Below, piece by piece: positions 40,906 through 49,965 of a stretch of DNA of 64,000 nucleotides (positions within the stretch are counted from its first letter, which is position 1; the number at the start of each line of letters is the position of its first letter). The notes under the pieces were generated by a model. That model was not told the DNA's origin, searched no databases, and saw only the letters and a list, made by a program, of their open reading frames with translations. The DNA is taken from NCBI GenBank assembly GCA_019240215.1, contig JAFAYQ010000069.1, positions 1 to 64,000 of the forward strand. The letters run 5' to 3'. Made by a program: the position numbers and the translations under genes. This DNA comes from Actinomycetota bacterium (GTDB taxonomy: Bacteria > Actinomycetota > Actinomycetes > Streptosporangiales > Streptosporangiaceae).

Positions 40906-41364
40906 ATGCCGACCGCTGAGGAGTTCGGGTTTCTGGATCGGGTGGCCGAGTTCTACGCCCGGGAGTACCGGTTCCCGCCGGTGGCCGGGCGGGTGCTGGG
41001 GTACCTGCTCATCTGCGAGCCCGCCGAGCAGACGATCGCCGAGCTGAGCGAGGCCCTGCTGGCCAGCCGGAGCGCGATCACCGGGGCGGTCGCCCTGCTG
41101 GCCAGCTACCGGGCCGTCCGCCGGACCCGGACCGCCGGTCAGCGCTCGGACCGCGTCGCCCTCGACCCGCGGGCGCTCGACGTCACCGGGTTCGCGGGCG
41201 CCACCTACCGGGAGCAGGCCACCCTCGCCCGCGAGGCGCTGAGCCTGCTCGCGGACGGTTCCACCAGCCGTCGCTCGATGATCAGCGAGAGCGCCGAGTT
41301 CTACGACTTTCTCGCCGAGAAAATGCCTGCCCTGCTCGAGGAGTGGCAGGCCCGCCGCAGTTAG
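40906..41364 (+). CDS. GbsR/MarR-family regulator
   Basis: 152 residues from the ATG at 40906. GbsR-type core: FYAREYRFPPVAGRVLGYLL, then ICEPAEQTIAELSEALLASR and SAITGAVALLASYRAVRRTR as the winged HTH. It precedes a hydrolase gene by 51 bp in the same direction and presumably controls both via the 20-bp palindrome. Confidence 0.88.
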   Translation: MPTAEEFGFLDRVAEFYAREYRFPPVAGRVLGYLLICEPAEQTIAELSEALLASRSAITGAVALLASYRAVRRTRTAGQRSDRVALDPRALDVTGFAGATYREQATLAREALSLLADGSTSRRSMISESAEFYDFLAEKMPALLEEWQARRS

Positions 41365-41415
41365 CGCTCACCAGGCGTGCTCGCCGTGGGCGCCGTTTGA
41401 AAGGGCACCACCGTC

Positions 41416-42183
41416 ATGTCCCAGCTCAAGGTCCCGTCCGCCGACACCCAACTGCACACGATCGAGAGCCCGGGCGGCCGTCCGGCTCTGTTGTTCCTCA
41501 ACGGCGCGTTCGCCACCACCCGGGACTGGGACCGGGTCCTCGGCCTGCTCGGCGGGAAATACCAGACGGTGCGGTTCGACGCCCGGGCGCGCGGCAAGTC
41601 CGGGCGCTCGGCCGACTACTCGGCGGCGGGCGCCGTCGACGACATCGAGCGGGTCATCGAGGCGACCGGGCTGGACCGGCCGGTGCTGGTCGGCTGGTCG
41701 CTGGGAGCCACCCTGGCCGTGCGTTACGCGGCCCGGCACCCCGAGCAGGTGGCCGGGCTGGTGCTGGTCGACGGCGCCTACCCGGTCTCGATGCTCGGGC
41801 CGGCCGCCCGCGAGCAGGCGTACGCGCAGTTCCGGCGGCTGGGCTGGATCATGCGGGTGCTGGCCGCGTTCGGCCGGTCCGCCCGGATGTCACCGGACCA
41901 GGCGGCCGAGGTGGTGATCGAGACCGACGCGGTCAACGGCGAGCTCGGCCCCGACTTCGCGGGCCTGCGCGTTCCGGCCGCCTACGTCGTCGGCACCGGA
42001 CCGCACCCGGGCGCTGGCACCGACGAGATGGCGACGATGCGGGCGGGCGCGGCCGAGGCCGAGGCGGCCAACCCACGGGTGTCCGTGGCGGCCACCGTGC
42101 CCTGCAACCACGTGCAGATCCTGGCCCGGGCGCCGGAGGCGGTGGTGGCCGCGATCGAGGCGGTCAGCCAGCGGGCCGGCTGA
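41416..42183 (+). CDS. alpha/beta-fold hydrolase
   Basis: 255 residues. Nucleophile elbow LVGWSLGATLAVRYAARHPE (Ser at about residue 95), oxyanion strand PALLFLNGAFATTRDWDRVL, and late NHVQIL histidine. Typical of small esterases/lactonases/haloperoxidase-like hydrolases. In this window it is one of several candidates for the enol-lactone hydrolase step missing from the cat operon, but no sequence feature singles it out. Confidence 0.87.
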   Translation: MSQLKVPSADTQLHTIESPGGRPALLFLNGAFATTRDWDRVLGLLGGKYQTVRFDARARGKSGRSADYSAAGAVDDIERVIEATGLDRPVLVGWSLGATLAVRYAARHPEQVAGLVLVDGAYPVSMLGPAAREQAYAQFRRLGWIMRVLAAFGRSARMSPDQAAEVVIETDAVNGELGPDFAGLRVPAAYVVGTGPHPGAGTDEMATMRAGAAEAEAANPRVSVAATVPCNHVQILARAPEAVVAAIEAVSQRAG

Positions 42184-42248
42184 GCGACATAGATGAGGCG
42201 TGACGCTTACGTGACGACTTAGCGACCTGCCGGGATCAGGCTCCATAC

Positions 42249-42836
42249 ATGGATGAGCAGGGGGGATGGCAGCGGCTGGTTCAGGCGGTACGCCGCCGGC
42301 CTGCGGTGTGGGCCGGGAGCGCCGCGATCATCCTGGTGGTGGTGATCGTGATCGCGGTGAGCGCCGGCGGGGGCGGACCGGCGCCCGCGGCCAAGGCGTC
42401 GGCCAAGCCGGAACCGGGAGCGATCACCGTCGACGACGTCGGCCACGCGCTCAACGCCAAGGTCGTCGCGGTGGAGCGGGCCGTCCTGGCCGATGCCCGG
42501 GCCCGCAACCGCACCGCGCTGGACCGGCTGCTCAGCCCGGACGCGCCGGCGTCGCTGGGGGCCGCCGCCCTGGACCAGGTGCTCGCCCAGTCCGGCACCT
42601 ACACCCAGATCATCACGCTGCTGACCCGGACCCACGGTGCCTCGCAGAACGGCTTCACGATCTGGCCGGGCTTCTTCCTGGCGGGGACGGGCCGTCCGGC
42701 CGACGCCGCCGACGCCAGGGTGCTCGGGGTCGCCAGCGGCCAGCCGTACGCGGGGGTCACGCTCATCATCGGTGCGAGCGCCACCGGGAATCCGTACGTC
42801 CCTAAACTCGTCTCGATCACCCGCAACGTCCCCTAG
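42249..42836 (+). CDS. membrane-anchored extracellular hypothetical protein
   Basis: 195 residues: short basic cytosolic N-terminus, one membrane helix (AGSAAIILVVVIVIAVSAGG, about residues 22-41), an Ala/Pro/Lys linker and an extracytoplasmic domain of about 140 residues ending LVSITRNVP. No family recognised. Same direction as the lipase-like gene 10 bp downstream. Confidence 0.75.
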   Translation: MDEQGGWQRLVQAVRRRPAVWAGSAAIILVVVIVIAVSAGGGGPAPAAKASAKPEPGAITVDDVGHALNAKVVAVERAVLADARARNRTALDRLLSPDAPASLGAAALDQVLAQSGTYTQIITLLTRTHGASQNGFTIWPGFFLAGTGRPADAADARVLGVASGQPYAGVTLIIGASATGNPYVPKLVSITRNVP

Positions 42837-42845
42837 CGAGGCTCG

Positions 42846-43805
42846 ATGACACTGGCGTACGACCCGCAGATCGCGGCGGCGATGGCCCCGCAGATCGCCC
42901 AGAGCGCGGGGGTCACTCCCCCGGCGGCCGGCGACTGGCAGACCCGGCGGGTCAACGCCGCGCTGACGATGCCGGGGCGGTTCGCCAAGCTGCCCGACTC
43001 CGACCGGGTCGTCAGCCAGGACTTCCGGCTGACCCGGGGCGACGGCGCCGAGCTGCTGCTGCGCTGGTACGAGCCGCCCGGCCGGGTCGGGCCGGGGGCC
43101 GCGCTGTACGTGCACGGCGGCGGGATGATCATGGGCAGCGTCGAGCTGTACGACCGGGCCATCGCCTCCTACGTCGGCGGCAGCGGGGTGCCGATGCTGG
43201 CGGTGGACTACCGGGTGGCCCCCGAGCACCCGCACCCGGTCCCGGTCGAGGACTGCTACGCGGGCCTGGCCTGGCTGGCCGGGCACGCGGCTGAGCTGGG
43301 CGCCGACCCGGCCAGGATCGGGATCATGGGCGACAGCGCGGGCGGCGGCCTGGCCGCCGCCGTGACCCGGCTGGCCCACCAGCGCGGCGGGCCGGCCCTG
43401 ACCCGGCAGATCCTGATCTACCCGATGCTCGACGACCGGACCACCGTCCCCGACCCCGAGCTGGACGGGCTGGCCACCTGGACCTGGAACGACAACATCA
43501 CCGGCTGGTCGGCGCTGCTGGGCGACGCGGCCGGCGGACCGGACGTGCCCTGGTCGGCCGCCCCGGCCCGGGCCACCAGCCCGGCCGACCTGGCCGGGCT
43601 CCCACCGGCCTACATCGAGGTCGGCGACCTGGACATCTTCCGGGCCGAGGACGCCGCCTACGCGGCCGCGCTGGCCGCCGCCGGGGTGCCGACCGAGTTC
43701 CACGTGCACCCGGGCTGCCCGCACGGGTTCGAGACCTCGGGGGTGGCCACCGACGTCGGGAAGCGGGCCCGGGCCGACCGGATCCGGGCGCTGCGCAGCA
43801 TCTGA
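42846..43805 (+). CDS. HSL-family esterase/lipase
   Basis: 319 residues. Hormone-sensitive-lipase group IV motifs: ALYVHGGGMIMGSVELYDRA (oxyanion HGGG), GIMGDSAGGGLAAAVTRLAH (GDSAG nucleophile) and the His in GCPHGFETSG; the acid is near GDLDIFRAEDAAYA. Cytosolic esterase on short-chain esters or lactones. Confidence 0.94.
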   Translation: MTLAYDPQIAAAMAPQIAQSAGVTPPAAGDWQTRRVNAALTMPGRFAKLPDSDRVVSQDFRLTRGDGAELLLRWYEPPGRVGPGAALYVHGGGMIMGSVELYDRAIASYVGGSGVPMLAVDYRVAPEHPHPVPVEDCYAGLAWLAGHAAELGADPARIGIMGDSAGGGLAAAVTRLAHQRGGPALTRQILIYPMLDDRTTVPDPELDGLATWTWNDNITGWSALLGDAAGGPDVPWSAAPARATSPADLAGLPPAYIEVGDLDIFRAEDAAYAAALAAAGVPTEFHVHPGCPHGFETSGVATDVGKRARADRIRALRSI

Positions 43806-43827
43806 CCCGCTCGACGGCCAGGACCGG

Positions 43828-44730
43828 TCAGCGGGCTGAGCCGATCGACCGGGCGACCTCGTTCAGGGCGCGGATGCGGGGATTTTCGCGGCTGCGGCAC
43901 CAGACCAGGCCGAGCGGCAGCGGGGGCAGGTCGCTGATGGGGATCAGCACGACGTCGTCGCGGTTGAAGATGGGGACGGTGGAGCTGGTGGGGTGGACGA
44001 TGCGGCCACGGGCGACCAGGGCCAGGATCTCGTTGATCGTCTGGACCGGCTGGGTGCGGCGGATCGGGCGGCCGGACGGGGTAGCCGGGGGCACCAGCAG
44101 CTCGTAGACCGCGGGCGGGGTGGTCGGCGGCAGCTCGGCCACCTCCTCGTCGGCCAGTTCCTCGATCGATACCGCCGGCCGCCCGGCCAGCCGGTGGGTG
44201 GCGGCCACCGCCAGCGCCCGCTGGTAGTGGGCGAACGCGCGGCCCGCGACCAGGTCGGGCTCGTCGACGGCCAGCCAGTTGCAGAGGACGTCGATGTCGC
44301 CCCGGCGCAGCGCCCGGTAGGCGTCGAACGTCTCGACCTCCTGGAGCCGGATCTCGCAGGCCGGGTAGCGGGCCTGGAAGGCGGCGGTCAGCCGGCTGAG
44401 GGCGGGGCCCTCGGTGGTCATCACGAAGCCGATGCGCAGCAGGCCGCGGACGGATTGAGCCAGTTCGCTGGTCTGGGCCAGCGCCCGGTCCAGGGCGCCC
44501 AGGGCGGGGGCGAGGTCCCGCCGGAGCGTTTCGCCGGCCGGGGTGAGGCTGACCCGGCGGCTGGTGCGGTCGAAGACCTTGACCCCCAGCCGCGATTCGA
44601 GCAGCCGGATGGCCTCGCTCACGCCCGGTTGGGAGATGCCCAGCCGCTCGGCGGTCCGGCCGAAGTGCAGTTCGTCGGCCAGGACCAGAAAGATGCGCAG
44701 CTCACGGAGCTCCAGGTCACGCCACATCAA
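43828..44730 (-). CDS. LysR-family regulator
   Basis: 300 residues. N-terminal HTH: LRELRIFLVLADELHFGRTA then LGISQPGVSEAIRLLESRLG and VKVFDRTSRRVSLTPAGETL. The C-terminal co-inducer domain is standard. It diverges from the NmrA-like gene; the 177-bp gap begins with TCAAG...CTTGA and CCCT...AGGG symmetric blocks around 44737-44771 that fit LysR sites. Confidence 0.92.
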   Translation of the reverse strand: MMWRDLELRELRIFLVLADELHFGRTAERLGISQPGVSEAIRLLESRLGVKVFDRTSRRVSLTPAGETLRRDLAPALGALDRALAQTSELAQSVRGLLRIGFVMTTEGPALSRLTAAFQARYPACEIRLQEVETFDAYRALRRGDIDVLCNWLAVDEPDLVAGRAFAHYQRALAVAATHRLAGRPAVSIEELADEEVAELPPTTPPAVYELLVPPATPSGRPIRRTQPVQTINEILALVARGRIVHPTSSTVPIFNRDDVVLIPISDLPPLPLGLVWCRSRENPRIRALNEVARSIGSAR

Positions 44731-44907
44731 TCAAGAACCCTAATCGATCCGATCAGGGATCGTCCCTTGATCGTTCAGCGGGCGGTGGGCCAGGTTGGGG
44801 CGCAGGAGCCGGCCGCGGGCCGGTCCGGGCGGGGCTGGCCCGGCGGCGGGCTGGCCCAGCGCGCTGGCAACGGGCCGGCCGGGCGCGAACGGGGATGGAG
44901 ACCAGCC

Positions 44908-45813
44908 TTGATTCTTGTCATCGGAGGACGCAGCAAGATCGGCAGCGCGCTCGTCGCGGACCTGCTGGACCGGGGCGAGCAGGTCCGCGTCCTGGTCCGG
45001 GCGGCTGAGGCGGACAGCTCGGGGGGTTTGGGGGGCTCGGAGGGTTTGGGGGGCTCGGTGGGTTCAGGGGGCGCGGTGGCCGAGACCGTGGTTGGCGATC
45101 TGGCCGACGAAGGCTCGCTGGTGGCGGCCATGGACGGGGTGGAGAAAGTGTTCCTCCTGTCCAGCCCGCATCCGGACGCGGTCCGCTGGCACCGCAACGC
45201 CATCGACGCGGCCCGCCGGAGCGAGGTCGGGCTGCTGGTCCGCAGCTCGATCCTCGGCGCCGACCGGGGGTCGCCGGCCGACTTCATCAACGCCCACACC
45301 GAGTGCGACCGCTACCTGGAGAAGTCCGGGCTGCCGTTCGTCATCGTGCGGCCCAACCTCTTTCTGCAGAACATCCCGGAGTCGACGATCCCGTCGATCG
45401 GCGCGGACGGCGCCTTCTACGGCGACGCCGGGGAGGCCCGGATCAGCATGGTGGACACCGGCGACGTGGCGGCGGTGGCCGCGGTCGTCCTCACCGAGCC
45501 CGGCCACGCCGGCGCGGGCTACGACGTGACCGGGCCGGAGGCGCTGTCCTACGCCGACGTCGCCGCCCAGCTGGCCGAATCGCTGGGCCGCCCGGTCAGC
45601 TACGTGGACGTGCCCGACGACGCGGTCCGTCAGGCGCTGCTGGGCGCCGGGCTGACCGCGTGGTTCGCCGACGCGCTGATCGGCCTGTATCAGGACTACC
45701 GGCGCTCAGGCCGGGACGGATACGCCGCCCAGGTCACCGGCACGATCGCCGATCTGACCGGGCGGCCGCCGCGCTCGCTGGCCGATCTGCTGGCCGGGAC
45801 CGCACCCTTGTGA
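44908..45813 (+). CDS. NmrA-like NAD(P)-binding oxidoreductase with Gly-rich insert
   Basis: 301 residues with a TTG start after GGAGA. Rossmann motif ILVIGGRSKIGSALVADLLD at the N-terminus, no catalytic YxxxK, and the NmrA/azoreductase-like pattern IVRPNLFLQNIPESTIPSIG and GPEALSYADVAAQLAESLGR. Residues about 40-58 are a Gly/Ser stretch from an 18-bp repeat sitting where the family has a short loop after strand two. Divergent from the LysR gene, likely its target. Confidence 0.85.
   Translation: MILVIGGRSKIGSALVADLLDRGEQVRVLVRAAEADSSGGLGGSEGLGGSVGSGGAVAETVVGDLADEGSLVAAMDGVEKVFLLSSPHPDAVRWHRNAIDAARRSEVGLLVRSSILGADRGSPADFINAHTECDRYLEKSGLPFVIVRPNLFLQNIPESTIPSIGADGAFYGDAGEARISMVDTGDVAAVAAVVLTEPGHAGAGYDVTGPEALSYADVAAQLAESLGRPVSYVDVPDDAVRQALLGAGLTAWFADALIGLYQDYRRSGRDGYAAQVTGTIADLTGRPPRSLADLLAGTAPL
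45024..45077. repeat. 18-bp tandem repeat (3 units) in the NmrA-like gene
   Basis: Units 45024-45041, 45042-45059 (GGGTTTGGGGGGCTCGGA/T) and a diverged third at 45060-45077. In frame, encodes GGLGGS-type hexapeptides. Confidence 0.85.
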
Positions 45814-45872
45814 TGACAATGGACGCTCCGGCCCGGCCCACCGCGGCCGGGTCCCGACGAGGAGCGTCGCCG

Positions 45873-46103
45873 ATGACCGAACAGTCGCCGCCCTGGCCCA
45901 AGCAGGGACCCGCGTCCTACTTCCCTTCGATCGAGCAGAAGTACGGGCGCTCGATCGCGGAATGGCAGCAGGTCATCGCCGGCTGCGGCCGGGACAAGCA
46001 CATGGCGATCGTCGGCTACCTGAAGTCCGAGCACGGGATGGGCCACGGCCACGCCAACGCCCTGGTGGGGTGGACCCTCCAGGGCAACGTGGCCAAGCCC
46101 TGA
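45873..46103 (+). CDS. DUF4287 family protein
   Basis: 76 residues from the ATG at 45873 with CGAGGAG upstream. Matches DUF4287 well: SYFPSIEQKYGRSIAEWQQV then KHMAIVGYLKSEHGMGHGHA. Small helical cytosolic protein of unknown function, sometimes attached to DUF5655 domains; here stand-alone. Confidence 0.88.
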   Translation: MTEQSPPWPKQGPASYFPSIEQKYGRSIAEWQQVIAGCGRDKHMAIVGYLKSEHGMGHGHANALVGWTLQGNVAKP

Positions 46104-46107
46104 CGCC

Positions 46108-46272
46108 ATGCAGCGGGACGAGGGATCGGCCGACCGGTAGTGGGCACTGGCGGACCTGCTCGATCAGCTGGCCGAGGAGCGGGGTCCGCTGGACGCCCCG
46201 GAGGACGAAGCCGGGATCGCGCGGTACATGCGGCTCCTGGGCGGCCCGGCCGATGCGTCAGATGACATGTAG
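46108..46272 (+). pseudogene. small gene interrupted by an amber codon
   Basis: ATG at 46108 opens a frame stopped by TAG at 46138-46140 and then continues with protein-like sequence (ALADLLDQLAEERGPLDAPE, EAGIARYMRLLGG) to a TAG at 46270. The second half has strong actinomycete codon bias. Looks like the end of a small acidic, antitoxin-like protein, but the family is not certain. Confidence 0.45.
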
Positions 46273-46352
46273 GCAACGGCCCCATCGTCGACCGGCTCAC
46301 CTTCAACGCCACCATCATCGAGACCGGCACCGGGTCCTACCGCCGGGGCTGA
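46273..46352 (+). mobile_element. istB: IS21-type IstB helper gene remnant (3' end)
   Basis: 26 codons in the same frame reading GNGPIVDRLTFNATIIETGT then GSYRRG and TGA. This resembles the conserved C-terminus of IstB ATPases of actinobacterial IS21-family elements (I-x-D-R-L-x-x-x-A-x-I-x-x-x-G-x-S-Y-R). No other part of the element is visible, so it is a relic. Based on a short match. Confidence 0.5.
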
Positions 46353-46606
46353 TGGCAACGACCGGCCACGTCGTTGCGGTGCAGCAGCGACACCCGGTTG
46401 ATGGGCGCGGACGCGGTCCGTGGTGATCTCTGGGTCGCCGGCTGGTTCGTCACGGGCTTTTATCACCGTGCTGAGCATCATCTACCTGATCCAGCAGATC
46501 ACCGGCAGTTGACGGGCCGCGTGCGATCGGTCCCACGGGCCGCGCGGACGTCCCGCCGTCAGCTCGGGCCGATCAGCCCGGAGCTATCAGCTCGGCAGCC
46601 ATCAGC
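46353..46606. other. debris next to the IS remnant
   Basis: No supported gene. Short repeats of CAGCTCGG/CAGCCCGGAGC occur at about 46560-46622 near the end of the DUF3147 gene. Confidence 0.4.
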
Positions 46607-47542
46607 TCAGCCCGGAGCCGATCCAGACGGCAGGTGTGCGCCGCGGCGGGCCCGGCGGTCGTCCTGGGCGGCCCGGCGACGCTGGAAGGCCAGGCCGCGC
46701 ACGTCCTGACGCCAGACGGGCAGGATGGCGGCCTGGGCCAGGTACCCGCCGATGGCGACAAGGACCCAGGCTGCGAGGGCGCACAGCAGGGCCGCGGCCA
46801 GCGGCAGCTTCGCCGTACTGGCCGCGGCGACCACGGCGAACCCGGTGAGCGCGACGGCACCGGGCACCGCCCCCTGCACCTCGGTCACGGCCGGCCCGCG
46901 GCCCTCCTCTTTCTCGATGATCGTGAGGGTGGCCGGCAGGACGGCCGGCGCGGCCAGCATCACGCCCCCGGCGCGCTGCCCGGCCACCACCCCGACCAGC
47001 CCAGCGACGACAGACACGGCCGCGCCAAAGAAGAAACGTACGCCGAGAGCGCCGGGGCGGATCTCCCGCAGCACCCCGAAGTCGACAGCGAACAGGTGGC
47101 CTGCCCCGGAGCCGTCCGGGCCGGAGGCATCTCCGGTCTTCGCCCGGCGGCGGGCCCGGTGGCCGACGGGCAAGCCGCCCCCGGACATGGCGCTCGCGCC
47201 GCCCGCCACCGGAACGGCGACCGCCGCGCCCACCAGCATCCAGACCCCCCAGAGGAGGGCCGAGCCCCGTATGGCACCCCAACGGCGCACGGCCGGAATC
47301 GCGGCCGCGCACGCGACGGCCAGCGCGACCGCGCCGGCGATCATCCCGGTGGCAGCGTCGCGGGCCATGACGTCTCCCTTCACCAGGGCAATCACGAGGA
47401 GGTTGGCCAGCGCCACCGCGGGGGACGCGCCGAAGATGCCTGCGAACCGCTTGGGCTGCAGCATTTCACCGAGGACGGCGAACAAGGCCACGAACAAGCC
47501 ACCGTCGATCGCCTTGAGGCAGATGAGCAACAGAGTGGGCAC
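46607..47542 (-). CDS. membrane protein with two DUF3147-like units
   Basis: 311 residues. First half: LFVALFAVLGEMLQPKRFAG then IFGASPAVALANLLVIALVK, the DUF3147 pattern. Second half repeats the plan: IRPGALGVRFFFGAAVSVVA, VMLAAPAVLPATLTIIEKEE. Usual DUF3147 proteins are about 110-130 residues, so this is a tandem fusion separated by a charged linker (about residues 120-150) with 8 predicted helices. Function unknown. Confidence 0.75.
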   Translation of the reverse strand: MPTLLLICLKAIDGGLFVALFAVLGEMLQPKRFAGIFGASPAVALANLLVIALVKGDVMARDAATGMIAGAVALAVACAAAIPAVRRWGAIRGSALLWGVWMLVGAAVAVPVAGGASAMSGGGLPVGHRARRRAKTGDASGPDGSGAGHLFAVDFGVLREIRPGALGVRFFFGAAVSVVAGLVGVVAGQRAGGVMLAAPAVLPATLTIIEKEEGRGPAVTEVQGAVPGAVALTGFAVVAAASTAKLPLAAALLCALAAWVLVAIGGYLAQAAILPVWRQDVRGLAFQRRRAAQDDRRARRGAHLPSGSAPG

Positions 47543-48012
47543 CGGCCGCTTCCCTTCCGCACGGCAGGGCGGGTCCGGCGCTCAAACTGCGCCGCCCGGT
47601 CTGCGCTTTCGGTAACCGGCTAATTGCCGTTCCCTAACCGCCGATGGCGCGGCCAAACAGCGTCGTACCGATTCGGTGTCGGCCGTTCCTGGCTCCCTGA
47701 GCGGGAAGTAAGGCCCCCGGCGGAGGCCCGCGGGCTCTGAGATGGAGGGCCTGGCTCTGCCCGCGCCTCGGGAGACTCGCCAGTTTCAGTCGCACCAACA
47801 GCAAGGTTCCGGGAATTCGGTGGAGCGCTTGAACTGATAAGGACGCGTCTACGAACAAGTCGTAGGGTCCCGGCTCCTCGGCCAGCCCCGTGAGTTCCAT
47901 GATCCATTTCCATGGCAGCGTCCGAAGTGCACACTCAGTTCTGAGACTGGTGTGGTCCGTGTGATCTGCGAGCTGAGTGAGGCCGCAGCTCGGCCGGCTT
48001 AGGCAGGACGCC
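47543..48012. other. 470-bp gap without supported gene
   Basis: A minus-strand frame at 47634-47900 (begins MELTGLAEEPGPYDLFVDAS) has fair composition but no ribosome site and a degenerate tail; possibly a gene fragment. Nothing else recognised. Confidence 0.4.
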
Positions 48013-48102
48013 GGCTCGGTCAGGGCAGTCGGCTCGGCCAGGGCAGTCGGCTCGGTCAGGGCGGGCGAGTCGGTCGGGGCGCCGACTCGGTCAGCGCGGC
48101 CA
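48013..48102. repeat. 18-bp tandem repeat across the end of the LysR gene
   Basis: Five 18-bp units starting at 48013, 48031, 48049, 48067 and 48085, type GGCTCGGTCAGGGCAGTC. The array begins outside the gene, contains the LysR stop codon (48056) and continues into its last codons; the intergenic copies are the most uniform. Confidence 0.85.
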
Positions 48103-49075
48103 GCAGGGCGCTGGTGGCGGCGGTGGGTGGCCGACTGGCGCTGACGGCGGCGGACAGGTGCCAGGCGAGGCGGGGGTCGTCGGTCGGAATCGCGCGGAGG
48201 CCGCGGTGGCCGTGGGCCAGGGCGGAGGCGGGGAGCAGGGTGGTGCCGAAGCCCGCCTCGATGAGCTTGAGCATCAGCGTGTAGTCGGCGACCTCGGTGG
48301 CGGCCGGGCTGGGGCCGAGGACGGCTTCGACGGTGGTGCGGATGCCCCAGCCGGGCGGGAAGCGGAGGATATTCTCGCTGGTCAGCTCGGCAGTGGTTAC
48401 CTGCGGGCGGCGGGCGAGCGGGTGGCCGTCGGGGCAGACGAGCACCAGCGGCTCGGTGACCAGGGGGGTGAGCTGGATGCTTCGGGGCCCACGGGGCTGG
48501 CGGGGTGGGCCAGGCTGGTGGGGCTCAAGTGGTGAGCCAGATTGGTGGGACTTAAGGGGTAGGCCGGGCTGGTGGGACTCGCCGCTTGGGCCGGTCCGGT
48601 GGGGCTCGTGCGGCGAGCTGGGCTGGCCGCCCGTCAGAGCGATGTCCATGGTGCCGTCGGCGACCGCTTGCAGGTTGCCGGACGAGCCGGTGATCGACTG
48701 GCGGAGCTGCACCACCACCCCCGCATGCCGCTCGCGCAGGGAGGTGAGCACCGCGGCCAGGTCGAGTGGCCCGGTGTGCAGCGTGCAACCGAGCACCACG
48801 GTGCCCGCGACCACCCCCGACACCGCGGCGACCTCGTCGCGGGCGGCCTGGACGGCGGCGACGATCCGCTGGGCACCGGCCTGCAGGGCGCGGCCGTGCT
48901 CGGTGACGGTGACCGGGGTGACCGACCGGTCGAACAGCGGCACCCCGAGCTCGTGCTCGAGCCGGGCGATGGCGCTGGACATGGCCGACTGGACGATGTG
49001 CACCTCGCGGGCGGCGGCGGTGAAGCTGCCGGTCCGGCAGCAGACCAGGAAGTAGTCCAGGTCGCGGATCTCCAC
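48056..49075 (-). CDS. LysR-family regulator with repeat insertion
   Basis: 339 residues. HTH: LDYFLVCCRTGSFTAAAREV then HIVQSAMSSAIARLEHELGV. In the effector domain, right after MDIALTGGQPS, residues about 154-190 are Pro/Ser/His-rich repeats (SHQPGLPLK type) from a 27-bp array, and then the fold resumes with IQLTPLVTEPLVLVCPDGHP. The insertion sits in a surface loop of subdomain RD-I. Divergent from the DUF1275 gene. Confidence 0.9.
   Translation of the reverse strand: MEIRDLDYFLVCCRTGSFTAAAREVHIVQSAMSSAIARLEHELGVPLFDRSVTPVTVTEHGRALQAGAQRIVAAVQAARDEVAAVSGVVAGTVVLGCTLHTGPLDLAAVLTSLRERHAGVVVQLRQSITGSSGNLQAVADGTMDIALTGGQPSSPHEPHRTGPSGESHQPGLPLKSHQSGSPLEPHQPGPPRQPRGPRSIQLTPLVTEPLVLVCPDGHPLARRPQVTTAELTSENILRFPPGWGIRTTVEAVLGPSPAATEVADYTLMLKLIEAGFGTTLLPASALAHGHRGLRAIPTDDPRLAWHLSAAVSASRPPTAATSALLAALTESAPRPTRPP
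48509..48616. repeat. 27-bp tandem repeat (4 units) inside the LysR gene
   Basis: Units at 48509, 48536, 48563 and 48590, type GCCGGGCTGGTGGGACTCGC plus 7 nt, with a partial fifth from 48617. In frame. Confidence 0.88.
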
Positions 49076-49151
49076 CGGGCCAGGCTAAGCCCGCAGCGCG
49101 GTGGTCATCTAAAAAATTGATGCTATTTATTAAAAGTGATCGTTGGACACG

Positions 49152-49955
49152 ATGGTAGGCCGCGCCGATGCTGGAGGCATGAACGGAACGCAGTCTTCGC
49201 CTTGCGGGACACCTGGCCTGACCCCGGTCCTGGCCGACATCCGCGACACGTTCCGGCCCGATCGCACCGGCCGCCACGGACCGCTGCCGCCCCTGCTGGT
49301 CAGCATGACGCTGGTCACCGGGCTGGTCGACAGCTTCAGCTACCTGGTGCTGGGCCACGTGTTCGTGGCCAACATGACCGGCAACGTGGTGTTCCTGGGC
49401 TTCGCGCTGGCAGGCGCGCCCGGTTTCTCGATCACCGCCTCGCTGGTGGCGATGGTCGCGTTCGCGGCCGGGGCGCTGCTGGGCGGGCGGCTCGGCACCC
49501 GGCACCGCGAGCACCGGGCCCGGCTGCACAGCACCGCCGCGCTCGCCCAGGCGGTGTTCGTCGCGGCCGGGCTGGTCCTGGCCGCGGCCAGCGGGGGCAC
49601 GCCCGCCCCCGGTTACCGGTACGCGCTGATCGTGGTGCTCGGGATCTCGATGGGCATCCAGAACGCGTCGGCCCGCACGCTGGCGGTCCCCGACCTCACC
49701 ACCACCGTGCTCACCTTGACGCTGACCGGGATCGCGGCCGACAGCAGGCTGGCCGGTGGGCCCGACGCCAAGGCCGGCCGGCGGCTGGTGTCGATCGCGG
49801 CCATGCTGGCGGGCGCCGCCGTCGGCGCGGTGCTGGTCCGCCACACCGAGGCCTTCATCCCGCTGGCGCTGGCGCTGGCCACTATCGTCGCGGGTGCCGC
49901 CGTGAGCCGCCGGAGCGGCCGCGAGGACTCACCCTGGCTGCACCCGCAGCACTGA
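49152..49955 (+). CDS. DUF1275 (YoaK) membrane protein
   Basis: 267 residues if started at 49152; an ATG at 49179 is in frame but its GGAGG is only one base away, so the start is uncertain. DUF1275 features: LLVSMTLVTGLVDSFSYLVL, GHVFVANMTGNVVFLGFALA and ISMGIQNASARTLAVPDLTT. Six to seven membrane helices; function unknown. The AT-rich 76-bp gap to the divergent LysR gene contains the likely promoter. Confidence 0.87.
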   Translation: MVGRADAGGMNGTQSSPCGTPGLTPVLADIRDTFRPDRTGRHGPLPPLLVSMTLVTGLVDSFSYLVLGHVFVANMTGNVVFLGFALAGAPGFSITASLVAMVAFAAGALLGGRLGTRHREHRARLHSTAALAQAVFVAAGLVLAAASGGTPAPGYRYALIVVLGISMGIQNASARTLAVPDLTTTVLTLTLTGIAADSRLAGGPDAKAGRRLVSIAAMLAGAAVGAVLVRHTEAFIPLALALATIVAGAAVSRRSGREDSPWLHPQH

Positions 49956-49965
49956 GGAGGCACCG

